Shown here piece after piece: positions 60,546 to 64,000 of a DNA stretch of 64,000 bases. The DNA comes from Thysanoteuthis rhombus (taxonomy: Eukaryota; Mollusca; Cephalopoda; Oegopsida; Thysanoteuthidae). The stretch lies in assembly GCA_963457665.1 (NCBI GenBank), contig OY735209.1, positions 11,035,814-11,099,813 of the forward strand, in the 5' to 3' direction. Under the pieces are notes generated by a model, which saw only the letters and a list, made by a program, of their open reading frames with translations, was not told where the DNA came from and did no database searches. The translations under genes were made by a program, and so were the position numbers. The stretch's first letter is position 1, and each line of letters begins with the position of its first letter.

Positions 60546-60790
60546 TTCTTACCTTCATCCTAAATTTCCATTGCTTTTTATCTCAATTTTGATTTGGACT
60601 CTAACTCTACAGCAACGATTAAACGGCGTAAACGGGAATAAAGAATAAGCCAACGATGAAAATGTAACTCCCATCCTCTAGCCGGATGGAGTCCAGTTTA
60701 TATTTACCTGCTTTAATCATTTCATGATGCTGACTTTATAGTTAAACAGGAGTTGATTTTACACCTCAAACCCAACTCCCTATTAAGGAG
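60546..60790 (-). mobile_element. SINE of the Leu/Ser-head type, minus strand
   Basis: Reverse complement of the same SINE: the tail is at 60546-60595 (accttcatcctaaatttcca...tttttatctcaattttga), then a diverged tRNA region, then the 5' unit at 60737-60782 (acaggagttgattttacacc). It lies head to head with the next copy. Confidence 0.8.
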
Positions 60791-60791
60791 A

Positions 60792-61078
60792 CTAAGTTTC
60801 AAATGTATGCATCACTAAGTATTGAATATCAGTCGAAAGGAGTTAGGTTTAAGATGTAAAATCAGCTTCTGTTTAACTATAAAGCCCCTATGGCCGAATG
60901 GTTAAAGCAGCCAGGTGTATACGGGACTCTCTCTGACTTGAGGGTGTAAGTTCAATCCTGACCGTGGGCCTAGTTTTTATTTCCGATTACTCTGTTTAAT
61001 TGTTGATGTGAAATTCCAATTTGATTCAAAGTTATAATGAAAAAGCAACTGAAAGTGAGGATAAAGGTAAAAGCTTGT
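60792..61078 (+). mobile_element. SINE of the Leu/Ser-head type, plus strand
   Basis: 5' unit at 60792-60882. The tRNA-like head has tggccgaatggttaaagcag (a near-perfect A box) at about 60890-60909 and aagttcaatcctg (B box) near 60948. The tail at 61023-61075 reads gattcaaagttataatgaaa and on. It ends in aaaagcttg. Confidence 0.85.
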
Positions 61079-61194
61079 TGAAATTATTAACAACATTCAG
61101 ACTCGGTTAACAAATGAGGGCAGTGATTTAGTGTCCATTTCTTGAATTATCAATGGAGATCCAATCACCGTTTCTTTAGCAATTATGATTTTAT

Positions 61195-61430
61195 TCACAG
61201 GGGCTGGGGTGCTAGCCCAATGCCCAAGATGGACTGCCTTACAGGTCTGAAGGGCTACGTGTGTCCTACTAATTATCTATGGCTGGGGGGGTGGAGAAGA
61301 AGATTCATATCCTTTCCCCAGAGCATTAGTGCAAAGTGAATGCTAATTGTCCCTGCCAGAGTTTGAACTTGATTTACTGATTCCATCCTGTTTGTGATTG
61401 TAAGGCCATCCATACCTCCTTTTTGTCAAT
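61195..61430 (-). mobile_element. SINE-like repeat, 'tttgcactaatgccc' family
   Basis: Contains gagcattagtgcaaagtgaa, a B-box-like cagagtttgaac and the unit gctagcccaatgcccaagat...actgccttacag. The open frame across it is chance. Confidence 0.6.
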
Positions 61431-62271
61431 CATAATTTTTTTTTTTTTTAGGGAAACACTTTGTGGTTAGGACTTTCAAAATGTTTAGTTTCTGTTTTCA
61501 ATCAAGTGGAAGCCACTCTCAGCATTCACCCCCAACTTTTTTTTTTTTCTCTCTCTATTGTCTGTTACAAAAACCAAGTTTCTCTACTTTTTAATTTTAT
61601 TTGTTTTGAGTTTCAAGGGAAATTATCTTATTTTTGATATTGTCCTGATTGAGAAATAAAAAATCTGCTATTCTTGACTCTAATTTTTGTTTTGCAAAAA
61701 CAGTTTATCAACAGTTTGTATTTAATTTTAGTTACATCTTTATCTGTAAATATGAAACTTGATCTTTCTGTAATTGGTGATGACAATTGTTTATATTCCA
61801 TGTTGGATGTATGCATTCAGGTAGAAAGCTTCTGACGAAAATTACACGATCAAGAATATTTGGTAAGACATGGGCCCAATTATTTTTTTTTTTTTTTTTG
61901 GTAAAATTTTTGTAATTTAGAAAGTTTTTCATGTATTAACCCCGGCAACATAGCATTTTGCTTAATTCATCAAATCTTTGTTTTCAGTTTTCTGTCTTAT
62001 TTCAAAACTGCATTTCATCTGATGAAGATCTAAGCAGGATTTTCCACTTAAAAGCAAGTTAATTTACTCTGTAAATTGGATTACTATACGAAGAAATTTT
62101 TTTTTTTTTTTAAATTTAAAAAAAAAATTTTCTTTTTTTTTTTGCGCAATTTCTCTTCAAACTATTCTGAAAATCTAATTTCTATATCATTTTATCAAAT
62201 GAGGGAATGGCTGCAACTCAGGGATTTGTTCAATCATTCTAAGATCCTGTTTTGGGTGTGTTTAACACACG

Positions 62272-62316
62272 CTCACACACACACATATATATATATATAT
62301 GTGTGTCTGTGTGTGT
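62272..62316. repeat. (CA)n(TA)n(TG)n compound microsatellite
   Basis: A near-palindromic run of CA, TA and TG dinucleotides just left of the hAT-type element. Confidence 0.9.
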
Positions 62317-62340
62317 TGATGTAGAACATATCAATTAAAG

Positions 62341-62926
62341 CAGCATTTTTTTAACCTTTTTCAAGGCTCGCACCCCCTTTTGAGACTTAAAAAATCTTTC
62401 CTGCACTTCTTAATCTTGAGGTTAAAAAAAAATTGAATTAAAAAGATAAGTCAAAATAGTCAGTTACTATACCAACTTTGGTTTGGACAATCCAATGTCC
62501 TCTTTCCATCTTGGCCAATTTATTTTAAGGCATCCTTCAGGTGTTATGTGTAATGTCAATAAGGACTGTTTCTTTCCAGACATTACATGTTACACTCAAA
62601 AGAAGGCCTTAGAATAAATCAGCCAAAACGTTAACATCAGAGATAAGAAGGAGAGATAGGATTGTCTGAAAAAATGTTGGTAAGTTAATGACTCATCAAG
62701 TTATAGACCAAACATTCACATTGACAAAGTTAGTATTAAAAAGTGTAAATAGCGAGATCTTGGAATTTATCTGATTTCAAAATTAAGTCTGTATCCAGAT
62801 ATTATTAATAAAAGATGTATACATCAGCAATAAAGCAAAATTTTCCTTGCCACCTTCTTCTTGCACCTCTCAAAACTGCCTTACGCACCACTTAGGGGTG
62901 TATGCTCCCCAAGTTAGGAACCAATG
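62341..62926. mobile_element. hAT-type non-autonomous element (MITE), about 586 bp
   Basis: The left end CAGCATTTTTTTAACC and the inverted right end CATTGGTTCCTAAC match the CAG-n-GGTT(T/C)TAACC style of hAT termini. Both are followed inward by cgcaccccc / acacccct-type sequence. Flanking octamers AATTAAAG (62333-62340) and AATTACAG (62927-62934) agree at 7 of 8 positions, as expected for an 8-bp hAT target duplication. There is no coding capacity. A palindrome carrying two hammerhead-like motifs sits inside. Confidence 0.7.
62475..62670. repeat. palindromic repeat with two inverted hammerhead-like motifs
   Basis: 62475-62565 and 62575-62670 are imperfect inverted repeats (ggacaatccaatgtcctctt against the reverse complement of agagataggattgtctga). 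Each arm contains one 32-nt motif, at 62509-62540 (minus) and 62597-62628 (plus). The palindrome is nested in the hAT-type element. Confidence 0.7.
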
Positions 62927-63411
62927 AATTACAGCATAAAAGAAAGATTTAAAAAAAATTTTTTTTTTTTTTATTCAAAATAAAAATGTTGCTCATAAAA
63001 ATCCGTTACTCAAGGCCCAATTTTTAGTCCTTCTAGTCTTGGCAAACTTCTCGGCCTTCAGATGCTCTAATAACAGCCAATTAATTTCCATATCAAATTT
63101 CTCTGGAGCATTGTTTATTCAAGTTTCATTTTGTTCAAGGGTTACCTCCCTTGCTCGGTAATTTCTCTAGCTCAATTGGTTTATGATGATCATCTGATAA
63201 TGGACGATGTGTTGATTTCATGGTTTTGATTCCATTCTTGCAACTGTCATTATTTTCCCTCCAAATAGACAACTTTATCATGTCCTCTGAGTACGTGGGT
63301 TAATTCTATCCTCTTTCCCACTTCACCATGATAAAAACCGACAGTTGAATACAAAGGTTCATAATAAATATTTATGAAGCTTTTTCTTTTTGTTTGGTTG
63401 TTTTTCTTTTA

Positions 63412-63465
63412 CAGGAATACCTTGAATAGTGCGGTTTTGATTAGTGTGGGTTTTAATAGGGGAGG
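63412..63465. mobile_element. pogo/Tigger-like transposon left end
   Basis: TA, then CAGGAATACCTTGAATAGTG and cggttttgattagtgtgggt. The opposite end is not found before the window ends, so the element may continue beyond 64000 or be broken. Confidence 0.45.
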
Positions 63466-64000
63466 CTCTAACTGATATGAATAAGTATAAGCTGAAAAAG
63501 CTGGGACTCATTCTTTAATCCGATCCGTATTGTTGATGTATATATTCACTGCTGAAGGGTATCCAGCGTGAGTAAGCTTTCATTAAAAAGCAACACCATT
63601 TAAGATGAAAGTAAATAATTGCAAAAAATCAATGATTATGATACTTCATCTAATGAAATAAAATAATAAAATGAAGATGACTTTGAACATTGTGGAAATT
63701 TTGGAACAAATTAATCGCACTATGCAAGGTATATCTGTAGTTGATTTCTCCTTTCTTTTTTTTCTTTCTTTTTTCTTTTTTTTTTGTTATGAAAATCTTT
63801 TACTTTCTTTTTTTTTATTTCTAGGAAAAGAAAGGAAGGGAAATAAAAATTATATTTTTGGTGTGTTGTCTGTTGAAGATATAAGTACAAAATATTGAAG
63901 AAACTTGAAAAAAAAAAAATCCATTCTTCCGAATACTTACTTTTGTCAGTTTGCCGGTATTTGACCTAGAAAAGGGTGATAAAATGCAGCAATAAGATGG

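Noticed and set aside
60880-60970. Functional tRNA-Leu/Ser gene
   Set aside because: A and B boxes are good, but the fold has mismatches, and the same sequence recurs with a common 5' unit and tail, so it is a SINE head.
61998-62040. Possible seventh hammerhead-like motif (tctgatgaagatctaagc)
   Set aside because: The 4-nt segments at the fixed 12-nt spacing do not pair and the GAAA box is missing.
1-64000. Retroviral or LTR-retrotransposon fossils, Polintons, CRISPR arrays
   Set aside because: No gag, pol, env or capsid-like reading frames, no paired long terminal repeats and no regularly spaced repeats were seen. Divergent fragments could escape reading by eye.
1-64000. Octopus as the source
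   Set aside because: Composition and (AT)n/(CA)n repeats would fit, but the very abundant octopus SINE with its characteristic core was not seen anywhere in 64 kb.

Overview
The window is AT-rich eukaryotic (animal) DNA. It holds one recognisable protein-coding gene, on the plus strand, set in a dense background of decayed transposable elements, poly(A)/poly(T) tracts and (AT)n microsatellites. The gene is the orthologue of ZNF598 (yeast Hel2), the E3 ubiquitin ligase that senses collided ribosomes. Six exons between 29195 and 57585 join in frame to about 935 residues, with the start codon, all splice junctions and the stop codon inside the window. The organism is an invertebrate. Short motifs of the type ggttacctccctt / agggagataac recur as in mollusc DNA, so a mollusc or other lophotrochozoan is my first guess, but this is weak and a chelicerate is not excluded.

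Layout. 1-28.8 kb: intergenic, no gene found. It contains a perfect 33-bp minisatellite (692-889), tRNA-derived SINEs (1.7-2.5, 9.5-9.7, 11.0-11.9 kb), a dispersed repeat with a 'gtggatccgcccc' core (8.8, 12.1 and a triplet at 23.8-24.4 kb), other repeat families at 9.8-15.4 kb, LINE 3' ends (15.9 and 23.0 kb) and transposon ends. 28.85-29.2 kb: ZNF598 upstream region. 29.2-57.6 kb: ZNF598. Its 12-kb intron 1 holds a dead Tc1-type DNA transposon (34.99-36.35 kb), RTE-type LINE ends and a trio of related repeats. Intron 2 holds a foldback element with a tRNA-like core (44.3-44.6 kb). Intron 5 holds a long inverted repeat (52.7-53.5 kb). 57.6-59.65 kb: probable 3' UTR. 59.7-64 kb: repeats, including two SINEs head to head and a hAT-type MITE with an 8-bp target duplication.

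The most interesting non-coding signal is a 32-nt motif seen six times (38.1, 48.2, 49.0, 51.1 and twice near 62.5 kb, on both strands). Each copy has a CTGATGA-like box, a 4-bp stem with an invariant 12-nt loop, and a GAAA/AAAA box. This resembles a hammerhead ribozyme core of the kind known from Penelope-like elements. No complete viral or LTR element, CRISPR array or intact tRNA gene was recognised.
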